From: Chlorobiota bacterium
Lineage (GTDB): Bacteria > Bacteroidota > Bacteroidia > Bacteroidales > VadinHA17
NCBI GenBank assembly: GCA_013152085.1
Contig: JAADHC010000008.1
Coordinates: 18,964-82,963 of the forward strand
DNA: 64,000 nt
Direction: 5' to 3'
Shown: one piece after another, positions 63,988-64,000 of the stretch
Numbering within the stretch: the stretch's first letter is position 1
Layout: every line of letters begins with the position of its first letter
The notes under the pieces: generated by a model
Told to the model about the DNA's origin: nothing
What the model saw: the letters and a program-made list of their open reading frames with translations, nothing else
Database searches by the model: none
Translations under genes and position numbers: made by a program

Positions 63988-64000
63988 AAAAATCAAAGGA
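63984..64000 (+). CDS. Start of a gene running off the window
   Basis: ATG at 63984 overlaps the MerTP stop (ATGA) and opens MKKSK before the window ends. The ATGA overlap suggests translational coupling in the metal operon. The product is unknown; in similar operons a reductase, another HMA protein or a thioredoxin-like protein could follow. Confidence 0.4.

Noticed and set aside
1..64000. tRNA, rRNA and CRISPR arrays
   Set aside because: I looked for tRNA T-loop patterns and regular short repeats with spacers by eye and found none; a dedicated scan would be needed to be certain.

Overview
The window is chromosomal DNA from a Bacteroidota bacterium, most likely of the order Bacteroidales. 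Four observations point there: repeated Bacteroidota-type promoters (-7 box TAnnTTTG, sometimes with a TTTG -33 element about 20 bases upstream), a type III glutamine synthetase, a PorE-like OmpA protein and a DUF2851 protein. Most gene starts lack a strong Shine-Dalgarno sequence. No rRNA, tRNA, CRISPR array, integrase or transposase was recognised.

Layout. Bases 1-35042 are mostly conserved housekeeping genes: gpmI, a DUF3109 protein and an M20 dipeptidase in one operon; glutamine synthetase III behind a promoter with two ACCCC/GGGGT dyads; the PorE-like protein; purM, prfA, an M14 carboxypeptidase, pyrF, a DUF2851 protein and a K+ channel; rpsO-pnp; a prolyl oligopeptidase, a deoxynucleoside kinase, a TPR/OmpA-like lipoprotein and a TrmH-type methyltransferase; sucC converging on arginine deiminase; a Crp/Fnr regulator divergent from a 4Fe-4S protein with a dyad between them; and thrABC. 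The thr operon follows a 155-base leader that encodes a threonine-rich 25-residue peptide whose stop codon lies in the loop of a terminator-like hairpin.

Bases 35043-54540 look visibly more AT-rich and are accessory in content. They hold a TlpA-like lipoprotein with a degenerate active site, a MarR regulator with a membrane protein, and a 12-kb run of minus-strand envelope genes rich in peptidase folds: a subtilase lacking its Asp, a two-lobed aspartyl protease with PDZ, an S41 peptidase with PDZ, an HExxH protein, two CPBP proteins and a serine hydrolase. Among them are a TPR protein with a DUF2723-like part and two small ORFs. Divergent from this run are an ABC-2 exporter and a LytS/LytTR two-component system. 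A second LytS/LytTR pair inside the run is decayed. A truncated copy of the start of the carbohydrate kinase gene lies at 38470, in direct orientation 16.1 kb from the intact gene at 54574, so the peptidase/exporter block is bracketed by a partial duplication.

Bases 54574-64000 return to sugar and envelope metabolism (a ribulokinase-like kinase, an MFS transporter, a DUF5009 acyltransferase, a GH3 glycosidase, a Tat-exported Gfo/Idh/MocA oxidoreductase), then an ArsR-family regulator with nested promoter dyads and a MerT-MerP fusion. The window ends a few codons into the next gene. All functional calls rest on reading motifs by eye; no database search was run.
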